This document shows, one piece after another, positions 1 to 10,990 of a stretch of DNA of 64,000 bases (positions within the stretch are counted from its first letter, which is position 1; each line of letters starts with the position of its first letter). The position numbers and the translations under genes are program-made. The DNA is from Epiperipatus broadwayi (taxonomy: Eukaryota; Onychophora; Udeonychophora; Euonychophora; Peripatidae). The notes beneath the pieces were generated by a model that was given only the letters and a program-made list of their open reading frames with translations, was not told the DNA's origin and did not search any database. The stretch is from NCBI GenBank assembly GCA_028023455.1, contig JAQFVV010000207.1, positions 1,022,208 to 1,086,207 on the forward strand. Direction: 5' to 3'.

Positions 1-719
1 TTTGGTTTAATTAATTTTACATTTTTATCTAATTTTTTAAATTCATCTACTATCTTATCACATTCATGCTAATGAGATAGTTTACAAGAGTTTTCTTTAC
101 CAATTAATACTATTGTCAGTTTTATTTTAAATATTTCACATTTATTTATTCTTTTAACATTTTTTTTTTTTTAATTATAAAAAGAAAAGAGCGAGTCTTG
201 AATATTTATCTCATCTGATTCTTTTTCTCCACCCTATTCTTAATAAAGTTTTATTCTAAAAGAAAATGATGCAATCTTTTATTTTATTGATTTCATTGTT
301 ATAAAATCTACTTTTTTTCAAGTTAATTTTTGTTTCTCTTTTTCTTAATAATTTTTTTATATTAAATTACAAAATATATAATACAGATAAACATATATCT
401 GTGTTTTTACAACATATATTTTGTAATCGTTACAATATAGAAAATCATAATATTTTTATGTTGTTAAAGAAAGAGCCAAATCTCAATTTGAAATACATAC
501 TATTATTTGTAATGTAAATTTTTGTTTTGTTAATGTTTTATATTATAAAAAAAACACAAAAATATATTTTATAAATATGTAGATAGTTTGGTGGATAAAT
601 GGAAAAACTATGCTAAATATCACAAATAGAAAGTTGAATAATATTTAAATATTAACATTTTGTAACTTAGATGGTATTTTAAATTTTATAAAGTTGAATA
701 TTATTATGAAAGTCCTAAA
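1..719. other. AT-rich sequence without a recognisable gene
   Basis: Very AT-rich with long A and T runs. No long open frame, no RNA gene and no repeat structure could be seen on either strand. Confidence 0.6.
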
Positions 720-721
720 CT

Positions 722-836
722 AGAGAGACACACACACACAGAGGTAGGGAGGGAAAGAGAGAGCAAAAAAGAGAGAGCATGAGAGAGAGAGAGGGGGGTC
801 AGGGAGAGGAAAGAGAGAAAGATAAAGACAGAGAGA
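722..836. repeat. GA-rich microsatellite
   Basis: A purine-rich tract that starts with a short CA run and continues as imperfect GA and GGGA repeats. The plus strand is almost entirely purine over about 110 bases. This is a simple-sequence repeat with no coding potential. Confidence 0.85.
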
Positions 837-839
837 TGT

Positions 840-2980
840 ATTTATTCTTAGTATATTTAATGTTATAATATTAATTCCAATTTTAAGTTATATTTTTAAT
901 ATACCTATCCACAACTTCTATTTACTTTAAGATTTGGATCCAAAACTATTTACTATGTCAATTTAAGTTATCCATGAATCTAGATGATAATACTACATTT
1001 AAATCGTTAGCTTATTTTCTGATTAATGGTTTTCATTAATTCTGTAAATGTTGATCTGAAAGATACAAACAAATTATTTTCTTAAATATTGTTGCATTTT
1101 TGGGTGCACAGATTAAGGTCATATTTTCTGTGTGTTTTAGAAAACTGTTCTTTGAAATTATCAGTCATGCTGTGATTTGCTTATCATTTGGATGGTCCTT
1201 AAGCTGATGATTTTATTAGATATTTAGGATCAATATTTTTAAATCAATGATATGTATTTTATATTTCCATTTTCAATTTTATTACTGGATAGCAAAGATA
1301 TCAGAAAACATTAAAGCTTTTAGTTCAAAGGTCAAATTATGGAAAATCTTTATATTTCATTTATCAAGCAGGAATAAGCCTAAAAGTATTTTTTTTGTTT
1401 CACAATAGTTTTTAATCATTAGAAGGATTTTTTATTTAATAGGTATATCATACATTTATTTTTATAATTATACAATGTTTTTGGATCTTAACTTTTTAAT
1501 AGCCTGAAACACGATATCGCGGTTGTCACCTTTAGATTGCTCTAACTCAGCCAATTTTTTAGTTACATTGAAGAAAAAATACCCGTATTAAAGCTTAGAG
1601 CAAGGCCTATAAGATGCTGCCCTCTTTTGAATCATTTTACAAGTAAAAAATCAATACTAGGAGGATTTTAAGTTGAACAAAAGAAGAAGGCCAGTTTTGA
1701 TTGGTTGGATAATCTATTCCCAATCTATTCCTAATTCTTATTGGCTGATGATTCCATTAAATATTTTTTCACCGCTAAAATGAAAATATATGTTTTGGAG
1801 TGTTTTTTTTATTATGTTTCGTACATATTATAAATAATTTTCATAAAATCTAATATTTCTAATAAAAATATAGTTATTTTACAAAAGTAGTAAGGTTTTA
1901 TTAAAAAATTGTATACTTTACACGATTGTAAATTGAAAAAGAAACCAGCCATAGCAGCAATTTTTGACATCTTGTCAAGAGGTTAGATTGCTCCAAGCTG
2001 TTTATTTGATTTTCAAACAAAGATTAATGATTTAGAATATTTTTCTGGCATTATAATGTATTTTTGGTGTATTTTTTTAATAATATGCTGAAAGTATAAT
2101 TATTTTGAGAAAGACGTTAAGATTTTTCCTAAAAAATTCTTAAAAACTTCGTAACATGAAATCTGGGAGGGATTTAAATGACATTTATAATGCTTCTAAT
2201 TCGCTTGTAATGTTTTCTTTGATTTTTCTGCTTTTGAATATTTCTATAAAATACAAATAAAAATATATTTTTGAAATAACTTTCATTTACTTTCTTAACA
2301 TTACAAATAATTAATATACTTTTTGAAAACGAAACTAAAATTAATATACATTAAAAGATGAAAATATTTGTATCAAAAAGTTTGTCACTTGACCAATTAA
2401 AAGTTTCAGAGTTTTACTTCGCTGGACCAATAACAAAAGTGTTCTATTTAAGTGTTAAACTACATTGTGAGAAATAGAAAAAAGTATTATGTTATTCCAG
2501 CTAAGATAAAAGACAAGCTTTTTTTTAATTTTCTTCAATAAATTTATAACTTTTACTATGTTTACTTTTTTTATTTATATTTAAAATTAATTCTAATAAT
2601 AATTTTGGTAAAAAATTACTTTTTATTTTGACAAAAATTGAACTCAGAAGAAATAAAATATATTTGAAATATTAAACATGCAAAGCTAGCCAAGACTTAC
2701 TTAGATTATTTTTCCCAAGCAATGATTAATAACTTTTAGATGTTTGAAATTCAGATTATTAGCTCAAGAAGTATCAATAATATAATGGTAATGGCTATAT
2801 AAGTAAGTTCAAATTCATTACTTATCACAAATAAAGGAAAATATCTAAAGATTTGGATTTGGAATCATAGCAAATAATGTGATTTATTGCTTTTAATTAG
2901 CAAGAAAGATTATTCATTAAATAAATTTAATAAAAGCATTAATATTTAAATACAAGTTTATTGTCTATACTAAACTTAAT
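840..2980. other. AT-rich sequence without a recognisable gene
   Basis: AT-rich background. A slightly less AT-rich patch at about 1500-1740 has no open frame and matches no family I recognise. Nothing else could be supported. Confidence 0.55.
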
Positions 2981-3171
2981 AATATTTAGAAGGGATTCAA
3001 ACCCAGACTTTCAAGCTCCATACATATATCCAGTCTATCTCATACAACTGACACACATAACTATATATTGGAGATCATTTACCTTTTCCACATGTATGTG
3101 TGTCAATTGTATAAAATAGAATGAATAGATGTAGGGAGCTTGAAAGTGTGAGTTTAAATCTTTTCTATATT
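2981..3171. repeat. Foldback element 1 (related to those at 5847 and 18092)
   Basis: Two inverted arms of about 75-80 bases (about 2981-3062 and 3090-3171) flank a short centre. The outer end of each arm carries the GGATTCAAACCC-like and GACTTTCA-like blocks found in the same place in the foldbacks at 5847-6731 and 18092-18574, so the three are one family. The right arm begins with TATTGGAGATCATTTACC. This matches the sequence just after the hammerhead cleavage site in the other two members, and no ribozyme core is present here. The arms have diverged by scattered substitutions, so the insertion is old. Confidence 0.75.
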
Positions 3172-4290
3172 AAAAACATTAATATATTTTTTAATATTTC
3201 ATTGTTATCACCAGCACTATTCTTGTTTAATAGATTGGTTGGAAAGATGGAAAGAAGCTTTTTGTATTCATTAAACTGCAAGAATTAGCATATATGTACT
3301 GAGAGGCTGCTTATGTTCAAAATAAGCATCATTATGTCAATTATAAAATTATCAATATAAGTAATGAAAACATTGCTTATAGACTTTATACAATATAGCT
3401 GGCAGTTTTGACTGTTAAACAGCCTTCCTCAGAGAATGTTGTGCTATCGTGGATATAAAGATAGACAGATATAATGGAAAAGGAAAGAGAATGATCAGAT
3501 TGTGTAACATCATAAGATAGACAAGGATAATGACACTGTAAGCTTGTAGAAAATCATTTGACCTACTTGGTGCTTATTTAAAATGTCATGCATACTCAAA
3601 ATCTTACATTTACTAACAGTTTATAATCATACTAATGAGGGTCTTGTAACAGAATGGTTTATGTACTCTTTGCCATGCTTACAAATTGTAATTTAAATCC
3701 CAAACAGGAATATTTTAAAATTTTTTCTGGCCACAAAAAATATAACTTTTTGTTGGTGGATTCACCATAGCTAACCCAGATAGATATTTGGTATTTGTCA
3801 AATAATGGGAATCTGTTAATTAATATCTAAAGATAAAAGACATCAGAATAATATACATTAGTGAAGTCAATGTCATTGCACTGAATTTTTTAAAAATATA
3901 CAGCTTCACAACTTGTTAAGGGGGCATCATACTACAGAAGTTGAACCTATATGTACTTTTACTATTTAGTAAAGTCTTTTTAATAAATAACTGGTGATGT
4001 GACATATATATAAAGAAAGAAAACTGTATTCTCAATCTGTTATTCTACTACATACAAAATATGTTCAACTGCACTCTAAATAAAAAGAGTACTTTCTGTT
4101 CCATTGATGCTTAGCTCTGCTCATTATGCTTACAGAATTCATTGTTATTTGTTGATATACTTTTGCCAAACAAATTATCAGTAAAGTCTTTCTTTCCTTG
4201 GAGAAGTTTATTCTCAAACTTTCTGCTTTATTGCATACTTCTATAACTTGTCTAAAATTGAGTAGAATTGCACACTTTTGTTTATGATTC
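3172..4290. other. AT-rich sequence without a recognisable gene
   Basis: No long open frame, RNA gene or clear repeat was seen. A short minus-strand open frame at 4065-4292 has no family features and is treated as chance. Confidence 0.5.
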
Positions 4291-4295
4291 AAAAA

Positions 4296-4735
4296 ACTGT
4301 AGTATGACTCAGAAAGTCAGAAAACAGTGTTACAATTCAGCATCACAATGGTATGTTTAGGCAAAACAATGTTCCAAGCTATGACTCAGCAACATAATGT
4401 TGAAGTCAGAAATATAGTGCTATAAATTAGAATACAATATTATAAATCAGAAACACAGTGAACAAAAAATACAGAGCCATAAACCAGAAAAATAATGACA
4501 TATCTTGGTAACCCCTTATTATAATTAGCAATTTTAAGTTACAATTCAGTAACATAGTCTTATACATTGCAATGAATCAACAATATAGTACTATGAATCA
4601 GCAACATGGTATTATAAAGTAGCAACACAGTGCTACATATAATTCAGCTATACAGTAAGTGTGAAAAGGTAATTCTGCGTTATAATTTATAAGTATGACT
4701 CAATAATACGACGGTGTTATAAATCGGCAGCCCGT
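4296..4735. repeat. Diverged minisatellite with a unit of about 22-24 bases
   Basis: A motif resembling TATAAATCAGCAACACAGTG recurs many times over about 440 bases (for example near 4420, 4450, 4580, 4600 and 4630) with substitutions and small length changes. The recurring parts are ATCAG or TTCAG followed by AACATAGT or AACACAGT. The degree of divergence suggests an old tandem array. It is AT-rich and non-coding. Confidence 0.65.
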
Positions 4736-4739
4736 ACTT

Positions 4740-5846
4740 GGAATTGGCAAAGCACAATCATTGTAAGAGATCGTGTTATCAGGGAAAAAGATTAATTTAG
4801 ATATAAAGTTATATGTATAAAAAACATTTTATATTTAGATATACATACAACAATAATTAATATATTTATATACATCTTAAGTACTACTACTATTTATAAA
4901 AATATGAAAGATATAAATGCATGTTCAATTGTTTTCACATCAAAACTAAGCATTGTTTTGTTTCAGTTGACAAGATTTCTTTATTTCTGAGATAAGATGA
5001 ACTCATAATTTTCATTACGTAAAATCATCAGCCTTTTTATCCTTAAAGGTCAAACAATTATTTTTTTTTCCGTATTCTTTCACCCCATAGACCCCAATTA
5101 ACAGAAAATTATATATTTACTTTTCAAAACGTTTGATAATCTGAAAGAAGCTTAGAATGAATAATTACATTACAATCAGGAACATTATTTTTAGTTTCTT
5201 TTAAATTAACCGTGTCAATGTAAAGACTTATATTTTCAATAAATTAAATAAATACAGTAATCATATATAGTTGTGAGGGTTTTTTCTGTTATAATCATAT
5301 ACTTCTGATTATTTATTTAATAGCAACAGTAGTCTATAAAAATTGCTTTATTTTCAAGAAAATAATTATAATTTATAATGGGTAGGGTCGCCGGTTCATC
5401 ATTATTTTTGACAGTTCTGACATCTGCTTATTCAAACTATTTTTGTTTTTTCATGTGTACTTTAAATGAGTTTTAATGTCTAAAAAATTACTCAGAAATA
5501 TTAATTAATAATACATATTATAAAAGATAATTTGTAATCCAAAACAACCAACGTATTGATAAATAGAGGATTAAATAAACAATTGCTAAAGTCGAATAAT
5601 TAACAAACAAATAGTAGCAATTAAGAGTAATTATCTTTCCGTACTAATAATTAAGAAATTATTCCACTGAAATGGATCAGATATAAAAGACTTAAAAAAT
5701 TAAAAGTAAACAGATTTATTTAAATAAAGATACAAATTGATGAGGGTATATATATATAAATCATTTCTAGTATAGTATAAAAATAAATCAAACAATATAA
5801 AGCAATGTCGAAATTTTCTGGAGAAGATGGAATGGAAAATAACAAA
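4740..5846. other. AT-rich sequence without a recognisable gene
   Basis: AT-rich background up to the outer end of the foldback element at 5847. No gene or repeat could be supported. Confidence 0.5.
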
Positions 5847-6207
5847 GATATTGTGGTATTAGAGCTGCGACATGAAGAATTATAATCGTGGAATCATTAA
5901 ATTAATTAGGTTATTAAATCAAAAACATATTTTAAAATCTACATTTAAAAAACCAACAACAATATAACAAAAAATAAAATTCGAAAAGCATTCATGTGAA
6001 GAATAGTTAAAATGCGTGTTTAAATCAAATTGAGTGTGTGTTTGCACATGCATATTTTTCATAATCTATTTTAATACATTGTACAGGCTTACACCTGCAT
6101 TTATATGCGGGATTCGAACTCAGACTTTCACACGATCTACAATTCTCAGTGCCATCTTTATATTGCTGACTCACCTGATCACACACATGTTGAAAAGATA
6201 AATAATT

Positions 6208-6251
6208 ACCCATACACGTATTTCGTGCTAAACCAGCACTCATCAGTTGGT
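6208..6251 (-). ncRNA. Type I hammerhead ribozyme, core intact
   Basis: On the minus strand, reading down from 6251, ACCAA (stem I) is followed by the invariant CTGATGA (6246-6240). Stem II is GTGCT/AGCAC closing a GGTTT loop (6239-6225). The invariant GAA follows (6224-6222). A tiny stem III ATAC/GTGT (6221-6214) contains one wobble pair, and H17 is A at 6213, so cleavage is predicted between 6213 and 6212. The 3' side of stem I is TGGGT, which pairs with ACCAA at four of five positions. All core nucleotides are present. Stem III has essentially no loop, as in the minimal hammerheads of animal retrozyme-like repeats, which are expected to work best as dimers. Activity is inferred, not shown. 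Confidence 0.8.
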
Positions 6252-6307
6252 TCAGATTACTATCTCCTCACATACATACAATTAGTACTCAGCTTTATAT
6301 TAAGATA

Positions 6308-6361
6308 ACCAATCTTCATACTTAAATGAGTACTGGTTTAGCACGAAATACGTATATTGGT
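6308..6361 (+). ncRNA. Degenerate hammerhead ribozyme in the right arm
   Basis: The counterpart of the ribozyme at 6208-6251 in the other arm. Stem I (ACCAA at 6308-6312 and TTGGT at 6357-6361), GAA, the small stem III (ATAC/GTAT) and most of stem II are kept. The CTGATGA core is lost, replaced and lengthened between 6313 and 6330, where only ATGAG remains. It should be inactive. Confidence 0.65.
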
Positions 6362-6852
6362 GATTATTTATCTTTTCAACATGTGTGTGATCAGGTGAGT
6401 CAGCAATATAAGATGGCACTGAGAGTTGTAGGTCGTGTGAAAGTCTGAGTTCGAATCTCACATATATTACATATATAAATGCAGGTGTGAGCCTGTACAA
6501 TGTATTAAAATAGATTATGCAGAATATGCACATGCAATCACACACTCAGTTTGATTTAAACACGCATTTTAACTATTCTTCACATTAATGCTTTTCGTAT
6601 TTTTTTTTGTTAAATTGTTTTTTTTTAATGTAGATTTTAAAATATGTTTAAAAAATAAAAATAACCTAATTAATTAAATGATTAAACGATTATAATTCTT
6701 TATGTCGCAGCTCTAATATCACAGTACCATAATGAATTTTCAATATTTGAATAAATTTTTATATAAAATAACACATATATATATATAACAACGATATATA
6801 TTCTCAAATACTTTTATTTTTACTCTAAATAGTAATAAAGACGATAAGGCAA

Positions 6853-6902
6853 AGAAAGAAAGAAAGAAAGAGAGAGAGACAGAGAGAGAGTGAGAGAGAG
6901 AG
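6853..6902. repeat. GAAA/GA microsatellite
   Basis: A run of GAAA units passes into GA units with occasional C or T interruptions. It is a simple repeat, and the minus-strand open frame crossing it is an artefact of the repeat. Confidence 0.85.
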
Positions 6903-6904
6903 GC

Positions 6905-7430
6905 AAAATACATCACAATTCCAAGCTTCACATGATCACCATTATTTAGGCTTTGAATGGAGAGTTTTGACTCTGTGAACTTCCAAGCTTTTTATATTTA
7001 TGTATAAATAGCAGATTTTTTTCCATCTTCCTTCCAGTCACAATATTTGTAATACTGTATAAAAATAAAGCATGAAATTCTCTTTTTCTTTTAACTAAAA
7101 CTGATTTATTAATTTAGTATGTTTTAGTCAAATGAACTTTTATTTTTCTCATACTTTCTGAAAACTATTGGCTTGCTTTTATTTTTACAATAGTATTTAT
7201 TAATATTTACTAAGGTTGTAACCTTTAGGAATAAGCGTCTGAATATTTATTATTTTTATGCAAGTAAGAGGTCGAAACATAGAAACTTTAAAATCAGAAG
7301 TATACAAAACATGAAATAAATGTCAGTGCTTTTAATTACCGAATCAAAAAAAAAGCATATAAAAATAATAATTCTACATTACCTAAATATATATTAATAG
7401 TGAGAAAAAGTAAATGGAAAATATTTAAAT
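6905..7430. other. AT-rich sequence without a recognisable gene
   Basis: Nothing could be supported between the microsatellite and the RTE LINE fragment. Confidence 0.5.
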
Positions 7431-8100
7431 GATTGTAAATAATAATTTAGAGCTTCAGGAAATGTTGCAAGAAGTAGAATTAATGATAAATATTAAAAAG
7501 CCTAAAATAAGGAAAGAATAAAGATCGATAAAGATGAGTTAGCAGAAATTAACAACCACAAATATCTTAATCAGATTATTACTACTAATAAAAATATAAT
7601 GGAAAGTAATTATACAATTAAACTTGGTTGGAGGGATTTTGATAGAAATAATATTAAAAAAAATATTTTCATGTGTTTGAAAAATAAGATTTTTAATAAA
7701 TGTGTTTTACCAGTTTTTACTTATAGATCTAATATTCGGGCACTTGACAAAACAGCAATACAAAAATATCAGATCACACAACGAAGTAGGAGAGAATCAT
7801 GTTAAGCATAACAAGAAGACATCGAAAATGAAATACATGGGTGAGAAAAGAAATAGGTCTTACTGGCATCATTGAAAGAATTAAGAGACTGAAATGGGGT
7901 TGGGCTGGACATATTGTTAGAAAAGATGATAATAGATAGTGAGTTGATATCTTAAACTGGATTTCAAGAGATTGTAAAAGACCTAAAAGAAGACCATGCA
8001 TGAAATGGATGGATGAAATAAGAAAGTTTGCTGGAATGATGTAGAGAAGAGAGTCTAGAGTACGGAGAAGATGGATTAATAGTGAAGAGACAATTGTCCA
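7431..8100 (+). mobile_element. 3' fragment of an RTE-type LINE (old, 5'-truncated copy)
   Basis: This segment aligns in order with 42990-43720 of the larger RTE element in this window. It starts where that copy reads LQEMLQELEDE and runs to the C-terminal WAGHI...RW.D region and the DNA just before the tail. Recognisable parts are IKLGWRDFDRNN (around 7620-7650), FNKCVLPVFTY (around 7690-7730), and remnants of the W-x-GHI and RW-D motifs (7890-8020). Stops and frameshifts are scattered through all of it. 5' truncation is normal for LINE retrotransposition. It encodes only the region after the reverse-transcriptase catalytic motif, so it is dead, and it is more decayed than the copy at 40-43 kb. 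Confidence 0.85.
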
Positions 8101-10445
8101 AGATGATAATATATAGATATATATATATATATCTTGTTGTACATGTATGTAGACATGTAGATTTAATATAATATTAGTATTTGTCTAATAATATAAAAAT
8201 AAATATTATTGCAAATAAAAGCATCAAAACAATATATATAAGCATTTCTCAAGGTTATCAATGCATTTATGTATGTATGTGAGTGCAAGTTTTTTAAAAA
8301 TACGAAAATAAAAATGAAAAAAGGCAAAATCTTACATTTGAAATTGCTGTCAATAAAATCTCACTTAATCCAAGTCTTTAGCTTTTTTACACAGACCTCG
8401 AAATCACTTTCTGTAAAATTACTTGAGAATCATGAGATCCGATGAGAGGTTCTCTACTTACAGCTATTAAATTTTAAACCGAATAGTCGAATTTTACTGA
8501 TACTTAGCGGCGTTTAAAGTATAAATACTTAAAGAAAATCATTAATCGACAATAAATTCTTTTTTTAATACCCTGGATGTTTCTTTAGCTTCTAATTTCA
8601 CTGATTTTATGGTTCTTAATTGAACACTCATCAGCCAATCATTTAATCGGATTATCTAGATAATTAGTTAATATTCTACAAGTCTAATAGTACAATTATC
8701 TATAAATTTAATTTTTAGTTTTATTTCGAAAGTTTTATTAGTAAAAACATTTGGAATTATATATATATAATTTTAAAAAAAAACAACATTCATTTCTAAG
8801 TTTGCTGTTTTTTTCTGTCACTTAAGTTTGTTTGTTTTAATTAAAGTAGGCTTTATAATTTACATAAACAAACGTATAAATCTTTCAATTTTAGAGATGT
8901 GTACAAAAAATAGAATTTGTTTTTAAGACCACAGTTATTAATCGGTGCAAAAACGTAATTAAAATATTAAAATATTTTTTCTATGACTATCACAATTGAA
9001 TTAAATAAAAATCTACATATGGCTAAACACTAGAAAAATTGTCTCAGAAGAAAAAAACAGCAGCAAAGAGAATGAATAAGTTTTCAAATGCAAATTGAGA
9101 TTTTGATATGATTAGTTGATATTAGAGAGTGCAAGATAATAAGAGCTAAAGGTTTAGAATAGAGTACAGGTAATAAAAATTGTAGATTAGTGTAGTTTAA
9201 TATAGTTTGAAGAGGCCAAGAGTTTTAGATCAATGATGACTATGTTGTTTCAATCTATTTTATTCTTTTTCAAGTTGATTGACAAATGTTACTATATATC
9301 TCATAAATCTCATTGTCTTAAACTCTTTAAAAAGATACTGTAGGCTTGAAACTTCTGGTTAAAAGGTTTTAATGTTAATTTTAGAATGACACAGACACAC
9401 TATTTTGAATGCATAAAGTATTTGAGTAACTCGAAAAGAAAAACACCTGCATACTTGACAAATTATATTAAAGCAAAATTAATTATCTAAAAAGATCTGG
9501 GAAGATTGAACCATGTCCAAAGATATACATTTTAACAAATCTTGCTTATTTTAGCAACATGCAATGACTTCCATAGATTCAATTTGAAGTTTGGCAATAA
9601 AAAACATTCATTAATAAGTGTTTCTAAATTGCATTCACTTAATAGGTGATATGTTATTGTTGATAATATATCAAGGGAAGATGAAGTGAATATATGTTAC
9701 TGTAGGTGATAACATAGAAACAAAGACTTAAAATAAAACAACCTATTTCTATTCATATGGATTCAAGTTTTCATCAGAAGCAAAAAATAATTTTAATATA
9801 AATCATAAAATTTATTAGTAGCAGTCATGCATAGTTACATAATTTTAAAATGTGAACATAAATTTAAAATAAATTTAATATATATAAATATATAATGCTC
9901 AATATTATTTGTTTTGAATAACTGTGCTACAAATAATTGTTCCTCCCTCTAGCCTTCAATAATTTATGAAAAAAATGAACAGGTGACTATTTATAGAATC
10001 TATATTATTGTATAGAGCATTATAAGAAACCTCTTAAGCTAAAAGAGTGAATTTGAATTCAATTGAGATACATACAAATACCATATCTTTATCATAAATA
10101 ATATATATATATATATGAACCAAACTCATATATGTATAAGTACAGTCACACACAATTTATGCATATTTACCATATTCTTCCAAATACAAACAACAATAAA
10201 ACATTGAAAAAACAATCTCTTTCTATCTTTGTACATACTTAAATGAAAGAAAAGCTCATTAATTTCCATTAACTGTGAAAACATGAATGCAGGTCTAGGA
10301 TTTCATTGTGAGAAAAACAGAATAAAATGATACATCTTGATGTTTCTTACAATGAAATGTCACTGTATTCATTTTTGTTTTTATTGTTGTAAAAGTTGAT
10401 CAGTCTTTTTTAACTTACTTATACTTTAATATTCTCTCTGTATAT
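8101..10445. other. AT-rich sequence with an AT microsatellite, no recognisable gene
   Basis: A short (AT)n and ATAG tract at about 8107-8131 follows the LINE fragment and may have grown from its tail. The rest is AT-rich and shows no coding or structural signal I can support. Another (AT)n lies near 10100. Confidence 0.5.
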
Positions 10446-10990
10446 ATACAGAATTAAATATTTCCATGAATTAGTTAATTACAATAAAAAATAGAAATGG
10501 AGAAATAATATCAATATAAACAAAGATAAGTTTTAGCTTTTGAAATTATCTAATTATTACTAATTGACACTCCCTGAGATTTAATAAGTTTTTTCATTAA
10601 TCTATAATAGCTGCTTGATTGGAGTTTATTGTTGAAGTAAAAGAAGATTTTTTTTTACTTCAAACCCAAGTTCTTTAATGGATTTAAACCAAAAAGCTAT
10701 TTTTATAAATGTGAGAATGTGAAAGAATAACATCTTTGATGACCTTCTGAAAATAATATATTAAACTTTGTCAGAAAGTTGTATATGTTAAATTAAATAT
10801 TTCTATGGATTGTTATTATAATAAAAAAATACAAATGAAAATATCTATGTAAACAAATATAACTTTTAGCCTTTGATGTTGCCAAGAAACTATCACCAAT
10901 TGACAATATCTGAGGTTAAGGAAGTTAATCATTGACCGATGATTGTTCTTGTGTTGGAGTTTTTTGATGTAATATATATATGTTGAAGCT
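10446..10990. repeat. Diverged direct duplication of about 195 bases
   Basis: The segment at about 10448-10640 recurs in the same orientation at about 10790-10985. Shared landmarks, in order, are GAATTAAATATTTCCATG-like, AATAAAAAATA, TAAACAAAGATAA followed by TTTTAGC, AATTGACA, CTGAGATT or CTGAGGTT, and TTGGAGTTT. The copies differ by many substitutions and small indels. A small hairpin lies between them (around 10640-10672). The origin is unknown: either a local duplication or two copies of one dispersed repeat. Confidence 0.55.

Larger units (their letters stand above)
5847..6731. repeat. Foldback element 2, long inverted repeat carrying hammerhead ribozyme sequences
   Basis: Two arms of about 400-420 bases (about 5847-6251 and 6308-6731) are inverted copies of each other, with scattered substitutions and small indels. 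From the inside outwards, each arm has a hammerhead ribozyme region, a stretch ending in CAACATGTGTGTGATCAGG, a tRNA B-box-like GAGTTCGAATC segment, and an AT-rich outer part that includes AGCTCTAATA. The two units are head to head, with their ribozyme ends facing the centre. Short open frames that run through the arms on both strands follow from the repeat and are not genes. Related foldbacks lie at 2981 and 18092. Confidence 0.85.

Noticed and set aside
6105-6545. Two similar short proteins on opposite strands in the foldback element
   Set aside because: They share a peptide only because the arms are inverted copies of each other and contain no domain.
8610-8660. CTGATGAG on the minus strand followed by a GTTC/GAAC hairpin
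   Set aside because: Stem II-like pairing exists, but the GAAA is missing and the other stems do not form.
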